Positions 11,063 through 21,547 of a stretch of DNA of 64,000 bases are shown piece after piece. Below the pieces are notes generated by a model that saw only the letters and a list, made by a program, of their open reading frames with translations, was not told the origin of the DNA and ran no database searches. A program made the position numbers and the translations under genes. This DNA is from Gonapodya prolifera JEL478 (taxonomy: Eukaryota > Monoblepharomycota > Monoblepharidomycetes > Monoblepharidales > Gonapodyaceae), in NCBI GenBank assembly GCA_001574975.1, contig KQ965763.1, positions 246,765 through 310,764 of the forward strand. Reading direction: 5' to 3'. The first letter of the stretch is position 1. Every line of letters starts with the position of its first letter.

Positions 11063-12502
11063 ATGATCACACCTCTCACCACTCAGCCCCTACAATCCCG
11101 CTCCAAGCCTCGCCACCTCTCCCTCGACGTTCTTCCCGCGGAGCTCATCCCCTCCATCCTCACCCACCTCCCACCTCGCGACATTCTCCTCTCCTTCACC
11201 GTCCTCTCAAGGCGATACAAACAGCTCGTCGCGGACTTTTTCCGCCCCGACGGGCGACCGGGCATTCTCGTCGATGTGCGGAACCAGCTCACTCCACTTC
11301 CACCTGTTTCCCCATACGCCCGGATCAAACGTCCCATCCGCCTCCGCTTCACCTCAACAGTCACAATCGCACGCGGCCGCCGCATCGTAGGGACACTGGA
11401 CATTTTCGTCAGGACGGCATCCATGGCGTGGGGGTTGGACATGGCCTCGCTCGCCGCCCAGATCGAATCCACCTCCCCGCTCGCCTTTGCAGGACTCGGC
11501 GCAATGCCACTCCTCCGCTCTGCCCCTCCACACGTACTTGTATCTTGGCTCTCCGACCCAATTTCCCGCCCCGTGGAGCTCAAAGTCACTGCGGACATGA
11601 CGTCGGTCCTATGCTCCATCCCCAACCAACCATCCTTATCGTTCCCAACCATCGAATCCGTGACCTACGACGGCGCAATCAAGGGCGTGCCGCAGCATCT
11701 TCGTGACAGGACTACTGGGCTCTTTCCGTCTTGCAAGCACATCACACTGGGACGCGTTAGCTGCAGCGAAGACATTCCCAACATGGTCCATTCTCTTGTC
11801 GGAAAAAACACCTCCTCGCTCACGGACCTCACCGTTAGTGGCACGGGAACGTCCACAGAGGAAGACGGACTCGACCCCCTCTTCTACGAACTCCCACACA
11901 TCGTTTCGGGGCTTCCTTCGCTTCGGTCCTTGACGCTCTTCGCTCCCATGGACTGGATTCGTGTGGCTAATATCGAAGAAAGCAAGATCCGTGCTCCAGA
12001 CGATGGCAGTGTACAACCGTTGCGCGACCTTCACTTGCGCACGTCCGGTCTTGCCAAGAACCCTTCGGCGTCGCTTGGCGTGCTTGCAAGGTCGCTTTCA
12101 GTCATGTTCCCCCGTCTCAAAATACTCACGATGACTCTGGATGATGTTTTTACGGATCGCTGGCCGCCTTATTTCAACATCGGCATTCATACCATGCCGA
12201 AACTCAGGACTCGTGATCAGCTCTCACACAAGCGTCTCGACCACTCCACGGACACGCACATTCCCTCCCTGCTCAACGAGCACATCCTCCTCTCCTTCGC
12301 CGACTTTGTCTCAACCCAACCAGCACATAAAGTCCGTCTCACGATTTCGACACTCGCAGAGTCAGAGTCTCCGAACCATGTCAAGGTTTCGGAACGGGCG
12401 AGTATTGTCAAGAAGTTTGGACGGATGCTGTGCCGAATGATTGCAGGGCGAGGACGAGGACGGGGGCGGGGGAAGAGGGTGGTTGTAGCGGTGGATCGGT
12501 GA
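11063..12502 (+). CDS. F-box protein, family with a paralogue at 26.2-27.5 kb
   Basis: An uninterrupted 479-residue frame. Residues ~22-60 are an F-box: 'LDVLPAELIPSILTHLPPRD' then 'LLSFTVLSRRYKQLV'. F-box proteins bind Skp1 and choose substrates for SCF ubiquitin ligases. The remaining ~400 residues are not a recognised domain. They include spaced leucine-rich segments such as 'LPSLRSLTLFAPMDW' and 'FPRLKILTMTLDD' that resemble a degenerate LRR solenoid, a common partner of F-boxes. The C-terminus is a short Arg/Gly run. The same architecture occurs in the broken gene at 26241-27555, so this is a local family. The substrate is unknown. Confidence 0.85.
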   Translation: MITPLTTQPLQSRSKPRHLSLDVLPAELIPSILTHLPPRDILLSFTVLSRRYKQLVADFFRPDGRPGILVDVRNQLTPLPPVSPYARIKRPIRLRFTSTVTIARGRRIVGTLDIFVRTASMAWGLDMASLAAQIESTSPLAFAGLGAMPLLRSAPPHVLVSWLSDPISRPVELKVTADMTSVLCSIPNQPSLSFPTIESVTYDGAIKGVPQHLRDRTTGLFPSCKHITLGRVSCSEDIPNMVHSLVGKNTSSLTDLTVSGTGTSTEEDGLDPLFYELPHIVSGLPSLRSLTLFAPMDWIRVANIEESKIRAPDDGSVQPLRDLHLRTSGLAKNPSASLGVLARSLSVMFPRLKILTMTLDDVFTDRWPPYFNIGIHTMPKLRTRDQLSHKRLDHSTDTHIPSLLNEHILLSFADFVSTQPAHKVRLTISTLAESESPNHVKVSERASIVKKFGRMLCRMIAGRGRGRGRGKRVVVAVDR

Positions 12503-12634
12503 CAAGGCGACAACTATACGTGTGCCATCTTACAACGGAGGATTGCACAGAATAAAATACTCCGACATCTCCCATCCCAAATGTGCAGAATGCCATGACT
12601 GTGACTGCACTCCAACATATCGCTCCGTATTTGC

Positions 12635-12940
12635 TTGGATCTCGCATCTCCAGTCCGCTCCGCTCGAACTCTCGCCACGGCAGCTGCTTCCAGCTCACCT
12701 TCCACGGTGCTGGAACTGCTCGTCGCCATCCTGGGCCACCTTCCGCGCAGATTCCTGTACTCAGCGGCATGTCGCGTCTCGCGTGCCTGGATGGCCTCCG
12801 TGCAGACTTTGGAAGCAGGGGCGATTCGCTGTTCTGGTTTCGCTTCGTCACCGAGCACCATAGGCTTGTCGATGTGTACCCCAGTTTTACAATTAGAGAA
12901 TAAGTCACCCTCATTTGAGTGTTCCGCAAACTCATCGTAA
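12635..12940 (+). pseudogene. Possible F-box fragment
   Basis: A 101-residue frame just downstream of the F-box gene. It contains 'LELLVAILGHLPRRFLYSAA' then 'CRVSRAWMASV', which has the spacing of an F-box (LP, then xxxL..V.R.W). Nothing recognisable follows. It could be the remnant of another F-box gene or chance. Confidence 0.25.
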
Positions 12941-13070
12941 AGTCCAAACTCCCCGCTCGGCCTTTTTCCAAATTCGGCCCAAAAAGGAATGGGGTTGTGC
13001 CTCCATGTGGCGCGGCTTTGGTCGCGGGTACCCCCTTGCCACCACTTCCGCCATCCACCAACTCTCCTCG

Positions 13071-15071
13071 ATGCCTTCTCTTCTCCAACTCGCAGTGCTG
13101 GCACTCGCGGCGGCAGGCGTGGTCCGTGCGCAGTTCTCGCAGGGTGAGGTGTCTGCCACTTGGTGTTTGTGTCTTTGCGCTTTGCTGACTGGTGGCAACA
13201 CTCCGCCCGCACGCCATCCGCACCCAAAGACAACCCGCAGTACTTCCCGAACTCGTGCAAAACGTGAGTGGCCCCCCGCTGTGGCGCTGTCGTGCGTCTC
13301 GTGTCCGTCGCCAAGCCGAGCATTTGACACCACCCAACTCAAATTTATCCGCCCAATCGACCTCCGCCGCCGCACCCGAAACTTCCTCCAGACCGGGCCA
13401 GATTGCGATCATCTTCACCGATGGGCCGTCGTGAGTTCTTTTGCTGGGGGGAAGTGGCGGTTTGGAGAGTGGCAGGGGATGGCGCCCACCAGGGCGAGAT
13501 TCGAACGCCAGGGCGGGCGAGACAGAACGGAACGAGCCATAGCCGAGGCCGAAAGCGAGAACCGCTGCCCGAGTAGTTCGCCGGAGGCCACTCATCCTGA
13601 CTGGAGGGAGTGGTTGCCATTCATCGAAATCATCCCAACACCAACCACCCCCCTCCCACCACACAGCACATTCACCGCCTCACTCATCTCAAACCTCAAC
13701 GGCGCCACGCCCACAAAGAACATCAACCTCTTTCCAGTGACCCGTTTCTTGAATGACGTGACCGTGTCGGCGCCGCTCAAGAATGCCGCGACGGCGGGGG
13801 CGTTTGTCGGGATGCGTGAGTGTCGATGCGAGGGATGGAGTGTGAGCATAGCAAGCAGGCCGGAGGACGAGGCGAGGTCTGGAGTGCGAAGCACGAGAGA
13901 TCGAGCTGTCCGAGAGTCTGGAGGACTCCGAGGCCTAGGCGCGATAGCGCCGACCGAGGCCGTCCGCCGGAGGCGAGACATACTGCGCGAGGTGCGAATG
14001 ATCCTGCGCGGAACGCATATTCCCGCGAGAGGCGAATTCTCCGCGGAGGGGAATACTCTTTACTCTCGCGTTTTTCCTATTTCGACGCCATCACTGACAC
14101 CCAATCCCACACCCCACTCCCCAGGCTGGACCACCACCGTAAACCTCACAACGCTCACCGAAGCCCAAATCACCAAACAACTATCGGACGACTGCTCGCT
14201 GATCGGGACGGTCACGGGAAAAGTGCCCAAGTACATTTACTTGTCGAGGGGGGATGTGACGCAGCAGACGTATACGATTGTGAAGAATCAGGGGTATACG
14301 GTGAGTTTCTGGTGGTGGGGTGGGGAAGGGACGTGGGTAAGGGGACCGAGGAAGGGACTGGGGATTGGCTGGCGGTACCCAAATTATGGTTCCATGGAAC
14401 CTCAAACCGAACGAACCAGCAAAGACCGATGAATGAAGACCCCCTGCCACATGGATCGACATCACTAACCACCTCTCACCTTCCACAGCCCATCGGATAC
14501 AACCTCGACTCGCAAGACTACCTCCTCAACAACACCGACGCCGACACCTGTCTATCCTCTATCCGGGGGAGCTACGACAAGGTCCTGTCTGCGGCCAACC
14601 CAGCCTCGTCCTCCTTCATTGCGCTGGAACGCGATCTGCTCCAGTGCACGGCGGACTCAATCACGGCGGTCATTGGGCTTATTCAGAGCTATAACTTCAC
14701 GCTTGTGGATTTGCCCACGTGTTTGGGTGATGCGAACCCGTACAGGACTTGTGAGTGCCCTTTGCCCCACGCTCCTCCCCTCTTTTGCCAACCCAAACTT
14801 ACACCACCCTCCCCACCTCCCCAACCCCCCAGCCTGCACCGCCGGCGCCGTCGCGGCCACATCCTCCGCCTCGCGCGCCTCCACCGCCGCCGCATCATCC
14901 ACGCGATCCGCCGCCGCCGCAACCACCGCCGCCGCCGCCACCACGGCCCGGGCCGCCGCGACCAACACCGCGGCCGCGGGGGCCCCCAATGCGGCCATGC
15001 CATTGAGTTACTCGGTTTTTAATACGATTGCGGCGGTCGCGGTTGTGGGCGCGGCGTTTGCGAGGTTGTGA
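13071..15071 (+). CDS. Polysaccharide deacetylase-like (CE4) GPI-type protein, catalytic motifs lost
   Basis: A seven-exon gene; every junction used keeps the frame. It starts with a signal peptide ('LLQLAVLALAAAGVVRAQF'). The CE4 fold is visible in order: 'GQIAIIFTDGPS' (motif 1, normally TFDDGPS), 'VTRFLND', 'NLTTLTEAQITKQL', 'VPKYIYLSRGDV' (motif 3, normally R-P-P-F/Y-G) and 'GYNLDSQDYL'. The HxxxH zinc motif before 'NLTTLT' is replaced by 'RWTTTV'. The C-terminus is an Ala/Thr/Ser-rich stalk ending in a hydrophobic tail ('TIAAVAVVGAAFARL') as for a GPI anchor. Active relatives deacetylate chitin at the wall. With the metal-binding His residues and the first motif Asp gone, this copy is probably inactive and may bind rather than cut. 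Intron 13816-14124 holds an introner-like repeat. Confidence 0.8.
13816..14124 (+). repeat. Introner-like repeat filling a sense-oriented intron (copy 2)
   Basis: A 309-base intron with donor GTGAGT and acceptor CAG in the CE4-like gene. It opens GTGAGTGTCGATGCGAGGG, close to the opening of the intron at 9582-9936. The near-identical structured block lies at 13920-13960, followed by GTCCGCCGGAGGCGAG and further short CG-rich palindromic units. A ~90-base segment between the opening and the block is unique to this copy. The splice restores 'VGMRWTTTV' in the host protein. Confidence 0.6.
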
Positions 15072-15476
15072 GTTGGTGGGAGGGATTTCATCAGGGGAGG
15101 GTTTATACAAGCAGGGCGACAGATGGGAATTGGGACAGGGTGCTCGCACGCAACGCACGTAGAACACTACATTGGAAAAGATGGGTGTGCACAGTACGGT
15201 ACGGTACGATACGCACATATTGGTGCAAAGGATACGTGGCACTTATTTGTAGCAATATGACTGGATCAGCAGATTGGCCACCATGAGATATACTGTACTC
15301 GTCGCCAATCTTCCGAACGACAATGAATGTTGGGATAAGTGCCAATCCCCTCAAGCTGAAGTTGAGTGCAGAAGCTCCAATTGTACCAATTGATTCGACG
15401 CCGTTGAGTCCGGAAGAGACAGCTTGGGCCTAAATGCACAGCATGTTGCAATTTGAGTCGGCAGACATTCTCAAGT

Positions 15477-17110
15477 TCAAGTACGAGGGCTAATCACCGG
15501 GCTTTCGGTCGCTCGCAAAAGCCCTGCCGCTCGAATAGTGTCTTCATTGTTCTCGACGACTGCAAGAGAAGCAGCTCTAACACCACCAGCGTCATAAAGT
15601 GAATCTCACAGGAAACCCACCATTTCCAACAACATGGTACAAGAGCAGGTACTGCGCTTGGAAAATTGCCACAAGGAACACGTACAGCAAGAATCCACGG
15701 AGGAATCCCGCATCCGCCCAATCAAGGACGGTACCCGTGTGTCGATATTCCTGTTGAATGACTGTCGACCATTTAAAGAGCTCGTTGGATTGCGAGGACA
15801 GAGCTCACCGCTCCTCGTGTTCTGTTCTTCAGCGATACGGCTGTGCGATGGAGCCCCCACTTTTCGACGAAAGACGCTTCAGATAAAGAAAGAAGGAGTG
15901 ATGTAGATAAAGAACTCACGCCAAGAACGTTGCCGACAGTCAATGCAAGGAAAGCGGATAGAAGTGAGCCAAGAGTGCGAGCTCGAACGCTGAAGTGCAG
16001 TGCGAGATTGGTGTTGAAGAAAGCCTCAGGAAAGACCGCTTGCGCTGCAAAGATCATTGCTATTAGCAGCCATTTTCGTTTCGAAGCCGCGTCAGCGAGG
16101 GTTACAAATCAGAGGAATGAGAAGAAGAAACTTGGTGGAGACGGGCCGCGCCGTGGCCTTCAGTTCCTTCAGAATTGAAGTGTCGTTGGCCTGCTTGACA
16201 GGAAGACCGTCGGTGCGTTGGACTCTCTCAGGAGAGGGTAGAAAAATTGCAGCGAATGGGCCGACGCACTTGTGGAGGGTGGCAATAGAAAGATGAACTG
16301 TGGTCGAGCACAATATTGGAGGATAAAAGGTTATCCCACCTGAACAGCAATGAAGATAAGATAGACGGTCGGGTTCACTTTTCCTGCCACGTTTCGATCG
16401 GCGTTAAGGCCAAGCTGTACAGAAATCAGTGCATTATTCATCAGTGCATTATTCAAAAGGTCGAAGTTGTCAATTTTCAACAACACTTACGTTGATAGCG
16501 CCCCCAAGCAGTTGACCAGTAACTCGAAAGGTGAGCCACCAACCGAGAAAGCGGCCCTGGTTTTCGGCTCCGGAATGAGAACTTTGTAAGATTGCGCCGA
16601 TATTAGTTTTCCGAAGAGGATAGATCAAATTAGACTCACGTTCGGGGTAGGTGAGTGCGACTGCGGCTTCGATTGCCCAGAACGTCCCGGTACTTTAGAA
16701 GAAGGGCTTGGTATTAATAAGTTGGGAACGAAAACGCAACAAAGGCGCCTTACGATATACCACATAGAGCCGCTCCCAAAAGAAGGAACCACTGGTTGCC
16801 GTAAAGATTGTTTGTGTAAAGGCTAAGTAATTAAATTGCGATTGTCCAAGACCTTCACCTACCGCGGCATACGGCGCATATCCAGCCGCACCAAATGCTA
16901 GCGTCCATTTCACACCAACAACTTTGACCATGGCAGATAACCGTGAGAACAAACGTTAGGGCGTTGGACGTGTTGACCAAGAATGGGGCTGTAATTCGGA
17001 AGGAACAACGATTATCGACCATTTCACGAAAGATTCATATCGCGTTACTCACTGGTTTGACCACCGGCACCAAGAGAGCTCATAGCACCCCAGATTCCGG
17101 GCGCTGAGAA
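15477..17110 (-). CDS. UNC93-like major-facilitator membrane protein
   Basis: Many short exons on the minus strand match the UNC93/MFS family in order: 'GLCNFSAPGIWGAMSSLGAG' (first membrane helix), 'VVGVKWTLAFGAAGYAPYAA', 'GTFWAIEAAVALTYPE', 'GRFLGWWLTFRVTGQLLGGAI', 'VNPTVYLIFIAVQ', 'FAAIFLPSPERVQRTDG', 'FFNTNLALHFSVRARTLGSLL' and 'TVLDWADAGFLRGFLLYVF'. The family is made of 11-12 helix membrane proteins of largely unknown cargo. The intron at about 16070-16115 restores frame between 'LLIPLI' and 'MIFAAQAVF'. The first exon is not resolved, and the junction between 'NTSNALTF' and 'SAMVKVVG' needs a frame change, so one frameshift is possible. The 3' end is uncertain and may reach ~15270, where 'LRGLALIPTFIVVRKI' could be a last helix. 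Confidence 0.65.
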
Positions 17111-17631
17111 GTTGCACAGACCCAACACAGTCGCCCCAAATCACGTTGTGCGATAAAAAACACGCGGTTCCGGGATGGGAGAACTCCTCTTTTCGTCTGA
17201 CGCCATTTCCAAACCAGACTGTACGAACTAGGTCGACATTCATTGAGAGTCAAGGTTTGACTTCAACGAGGTGACATATATTAATGGCGTCATTGGTGAG
17301 TTTTAGGACGGAAGGCCACGAAGGAACGGAACCTTAATCGCCCCCATTCTCCCAACGAGTCCCACCGTGACATAAATAATGCAGTACCTCGGCGGCGCAA
17401 GGCTTCATTTGATGGATTTACCCCTCACAAACTTTGCCAAGAAAGACACCTGGCAACCTCGGATTATCAACCCGACTCCTCCACGACCAGTTGCCTTACA
17501 TTCTGTCCTTCCGCCCCAAGGAGCTTGCTGCCACAACGCGGCTCTAAGTCTTGAGCTGTACCATGAATGTGTCTATAGAATTGGTCTAAACAAGTGCTAT
17601 GTTTAGAAATCAGAATGTACCGTTCCCTGGC

Positions 17632-18947
17632 TCAATATGCAACCAAAGGTGGTGTATCAGCATACGAGTACGCCATGAACATCTCAGGATACCTCCCGCC
17701 TTGAACCTCGGTCGCCTCCGCCGTCGCACGGATCTCATTATCCTCCTCGTCCGTCAGATTCACCGCCAAAGACCCCAAATTCTCCGCGAGCCGTTGCACC
17801 TTTGTGGTCCCGGGGATTGGAATGACGCTCGGGTCCTGCCTCACCAACCACGCCAGTGTGACTTGTCCCGGGGTGCATCCTTTGCGCTTCGCGATGGCGG
17901 CAATGGCGTCGACACTGACGAGGTTCTTGGAGAAGTTCTCGGCCAACAAACGGGGCGCGTACTTGCGGAAGTCACCGGCCTCAAAGTCGTCCGGGGACTT
18001 GAAGGCACCGGTGAGCATACCGCGGCACAGGGGTGAGTAGGCGACTATCGCGGTGCCGAGTTCCTTGGCGACACGGAAGAGGTCCACTTGGGGGCTTTCG
18101 ATTTCAAGGGCGAATGGACCTGGAAAATGACGGGGATTGTTATTGTTGAAGGGGAAGATCAACAGGTCCGGCGAAATACGCGGATCAGGACACATCACTG
18201 TATTCGACCTGAATAGCGTCAACGTGGCCAACTTTGCTCGCACGACGGAGCGTATCTGCCGAGATTTCTGAAAGACCGATGTACTTGATCTTTCCCTCCC
18301 TGCGAAAACCGATGGGTGGAAAAAAAAAAAGGTATCGAGGGTCTTCCATAATGGAACAACAGCAGTTTCGACTCACTTTTGCAGTGCAACTAACACCTCC
18401 ATCGTCTTTTCAATGGGCGTCTTCTTGTCCACCCGATGAACATATAGTACAAGTCGATGTAGCTGCCGCCCATCCTCTGCAGACTCTTTTCGCACGCCTG
18501 GCGGCAGTACTCCGGGCTCGAGTCGACGTACGGAACTCCCTGCTCGTTGACTTTGTTGGCGAACTTGGTGGCCAGGAAGATCTTGGACCGTTTTTCGGGG
18601 TTGCGCGCAAACCATTTTCCGATGAGGTCTTCCGAGTCCCAGTAGTACCTGGAGTACCGGCACGGCGAAGTCGGATTGAGGGAGTCAGTTATTCGTTGAC
18701 AATCTGATATCGACAAGCGTCGATTAATCAAGACGAACCAAACTCACATGTCAGCAGAGTCCCAGTTCGTCTCTCCGGCCTCGTAGGCGGCATCGAGGAA
18801 CTTGAGACGCTCCTCGTCGGACTTAATGCTTCCGTATGCGCCCGAAAGGCCCATCAGACCGAGTCCGATGGCTGTGACTTCGGGTCCGCACTTTCCGAGT
18901 TTGCGTGTGGGCAGGGGAGAAGGTGGAGGCACGACGGACGAAGACAT
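17632..18947 (-). CDS. Aldo-keto reductase with one frameshift
   Basis: NADPH-dependent aldo-keto reductases fold as a TIM barrel. Visible parts: '[20 protein letters not shown]' at the start, '[18 protein letters not shown]' carrying catalytic Asp and Tyr across an intron, 'SKIFLATKF' with catalytic Lys, '[11 protein letters not shown]' with catalytic His, '[16 protein letters not shown]', '[13 protein letters not shown]' and the cofactor-binding '[17 protein letters not shown]'. Three introns fit the consensus. The His segment is out of frame: two extra bases (or one missing) lie just before 'VHRVDKK' near 18440. Everything else is well conserved, so this is either a very young pseudogene or a sequence error. 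The substrate is unknown. Confidence 0.75.
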
Positions 18948-19319
18948 GGTGGCTGGTGTTTCTGGTTGCAGGTGATGGCATTGTTGCGGATTCCGTTCTT
19001 TCCCATTTCGCCGCGGTTAAAATATTTTGTAGGCGACACCCTCCGACAAGGTTGATATTGTTTAAACTAACTTCGCTGAAATCACGTGGCACCATCTCGT
19101 CGAACACGTTGCATTAATCGGAAAACGCCAGGAAAAGCAGGGAGACCGAGTGCTGGCCGCTCGGATGTGTCCCTGGCGGGCTTTTGTCCCTGGCCCGCAT
19201 CCCAGCGGGCTGACAACAGGGCGGACTGAGCCTTCTCTATGACTTCTCTATGAGTACGAGAGTCACTACAATTCGTACAAGGACGTCAACATTGTCAATC
19301 TCTGCCAACCCGAATATCA

Positions 19320-21446
19320 TTACTTGGACGGCCCGAAACTTGCAGGGATATCCCTGCACACCTCGGCGTACGCTCTCATTCGCGGTATACCCCTCGCACC
19401 ATGCCAAAATACCATCCAATGAGTACCGGGAAGTCGAAAGTTGCCATCAGACCGGTCAAAGTACCTGCAGTTGTTCATCATGACGAAAACAGACAATTAT
19501 ACCATCCGTGTCATCCTTTCGTCGAGAAGAAAGTAACGCACCACTTGTTCACTGGATTATCCGCCCGACTCCTCCACAACCAATCCCCATACATCCTGTC
19601 CATCCTCCTCCAGAGTGCGTCTGCGACGCCGCTGCCCTGAGCCTTAGGGTGCGCCGCGAATTTGTCAAGATAGACCACTCCGGGATGTTTTCCCGAAATA
19701 ACATCCATCTCCTCGCCACGAGGAACCGGCTCGTCTGCCGGCCAAGGCTCGCGGGTCATGATGGAGGCTCCCATGTAGTCTCCAGCCAGAAGGGTGCAGT
19801 CCATACAGGACCTTAGTCGGTCCCAGAACGGATCTGCGGCAAGGGTCTTACCGAAACTGGCTTCAAGCAGTTCCTTGAGGCGGGGTAGGTCCAGTGTATC
19901 CAGCGATGTGTGCGTTGTAACTTTGACGCCAGTACGGACAACGGTCGGAGCTTCAGACGGGGTTAATTCAAGGTCAGAGATAACAAGGTTGTTCGAAGGA
20001 GGTGGGAGGGACGAGGAGAAGAGAGGTCTGTCGGTTAGGATGTTGTAGAGTAAGGTCGGCGAAGCGGAAGCAGCGGCGATAATGGCGGACGACGTAGGAG
20101 GAAGCTGGCTCAGAACGGTTTTGCAAAGTTGCAGGTCGCGGAGCTGGGTTGGGTCCAACAATTCGTCTTCGTCCTCCAACCCCGGTCCCGGGAGAAACGT
20201 TGGGATGTTGCCCGAATTGTCTGCAGGTGTCACTGCGCGAGCTCGCCTCGCGAATTCCTCAACAATATCTTCGTAATCTTCCTCCAAGCTAACGAGACTG
20301 AGTGGGCCTGCCTGCGTCCTCACGCCTCCGCGACTGTTCACAATGATGAGCCGGGCTGGATCGGCCAGCCGCGTGTCAGCGACCAGGGCCTGGGCGAGAG
20401 CACTGACGGAGATGGAAGAGGAGAGGGGGACGTGGTGCGATGTCGTGGTTGCGAGCGATGTGAGTATGGGGGTTTGGTGGAGGCGAAGAGCGGTGTGGAT
20501 CGTGGAGAGTGACGCAGTAACGGGCGAGGTTCCAGACTCGAGAGAAGCAACCTGGATCAAAGAGGCATCCGGAGTGAAGTGCGGTTCGTTCAGCTGAAAC
20601 ACGCCGTCGTAAATGGGCATCCCGCGTCCGCCAGATCGATCCAGCACATTCGCCACCCGGAAGGCTTCATGAAGAGCCCGGTCACGGTACTCCTTCCCTG
20701 TAGACCGATGATACGTCTGACCGATCCGGTCTGTAGAGTGCGCAGCTTCATTGAGGACGACAATTGTGGTGAGGCCGAGCTTCTGGAGGTACACTAGTGT
20801 CGTGGCAAACGACTCGAGTTCCGAGCGAGGAAGGCCTGTTTCCACCAACACAAGAGCGAGGTTGTCGATGCGGTCCGGAGCGTCCAGAAGAGGGTGGTGT
20901 GTAGAGATTCCCTGCTTGGAGGTGGAACCGGTGGCAAGTCGGGTCTTTGGAGGGGGCAGCGAAGAGGAAAACTTCTTCAAAAAGGAGCGAGCTTCACGCG
21001 GAGAAGGTGCGGATGACAAGAGCTTCACGTAGAAATCCTGTGGAGCATTTGTGGAATGAATGCAGCTCGGAACCGTAGATTGAAGACGACGAACCCTATC
21101 TTTCACAACGGACTGAACTTGCATCCCAGCGTTTCCATCATCGTCCACAGAGTCCTCGGAAACCGTCTCCGTTGCCGGCGATTGCAATACATGTTTGTGT
21201 TGCGAGTGCGAGAATAATCGGAACCCGCAGACGTCTCCACGACCCGCTCCGAGGGTCTGTCGAAGCCATCGAGAGACAAATTGAGTTTGGATGAGCGACG
21301 AGACGGAAAACTTCTGCAGTTCAGGTCATGAGCGCGATCGACGGAAACGGTATCGTAAGCAACAAGAGGAGATTCGTGGAGTGAAACAGGACGATGGACC
21401 CATAACTCACAGAAACGCCGCGCGTAGGCGTTGGAGGGATGATCAT
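19320..21446 (-). CDS. ARG2: N-acetylglutamate synthase, mitochondrial (amino-acid acetyltransferase)
   Basis: Catalyses the first step of arginine synthesis, acetyl-CoA plus glutamate to N-acetylglutamate, in the mitochondrion. Three exons: 21446-21411 (ATG giving 'MIIPPTPTRGVS'), 21313-19542 and 19464-19320, joined in frame to about 650 residues, the usual size. The second exon opens with an amphipathic presequence ('SLIQTQFVSRWLRQTLGAG'). The amino-acid-kinase-like half follows ('NLALVLVETGLPRSELESFA', 'GLTTIVVLNEAA'). The GNAT half has 'HPGVVYLDKFAAHPKAQGSG' and 'DALWRRM'. The last intron restores the diagnostic 'NPVNKWYFDRSDG' and 'WMVFWHGARG'. Without that exon the protein would stop early at 'TFFSTKG'. 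No defect is seen. Confidence 0.9.
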
Positions 21447-21547
21447 TCACTACAAAGTTGACAATTGCATCCAATCTCCCTCAAACGTAACCTGTGCCAC
21501 TTTCCCCATTGAAAATCTTTGAACCTCCGCTACGATACACTGACTAT

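Noticed and set aside
13495-13525. tRNA-like B box (GCGTTCGAATCTC on the minus strand) in an intron of the CE4-like gene
   Set aside because: No matching acceptor stem, A box or anticodon arm can be placed at the right distance, so it is not a tRNA gene; a decayed SINE cannot be shown either.
12408-13664. Long minus-strand frame of 418 residues opposite the CE4-like gene
   Set aside because: It runs across introns and exons of the plus-strand gene, is Arg/Pro/Gly-rich as expected for GC-rich shadow frames, and has no domain.
19140-19225. GC-rich inverted words (TGGCGGGC...GCGGGCTG) as a third copy of the introner-like repeat
   Set aside because: They lack the shared block and the GTCCGCCGGAGGCGAG unit; they lie between genes and the likeness is only in base composition.
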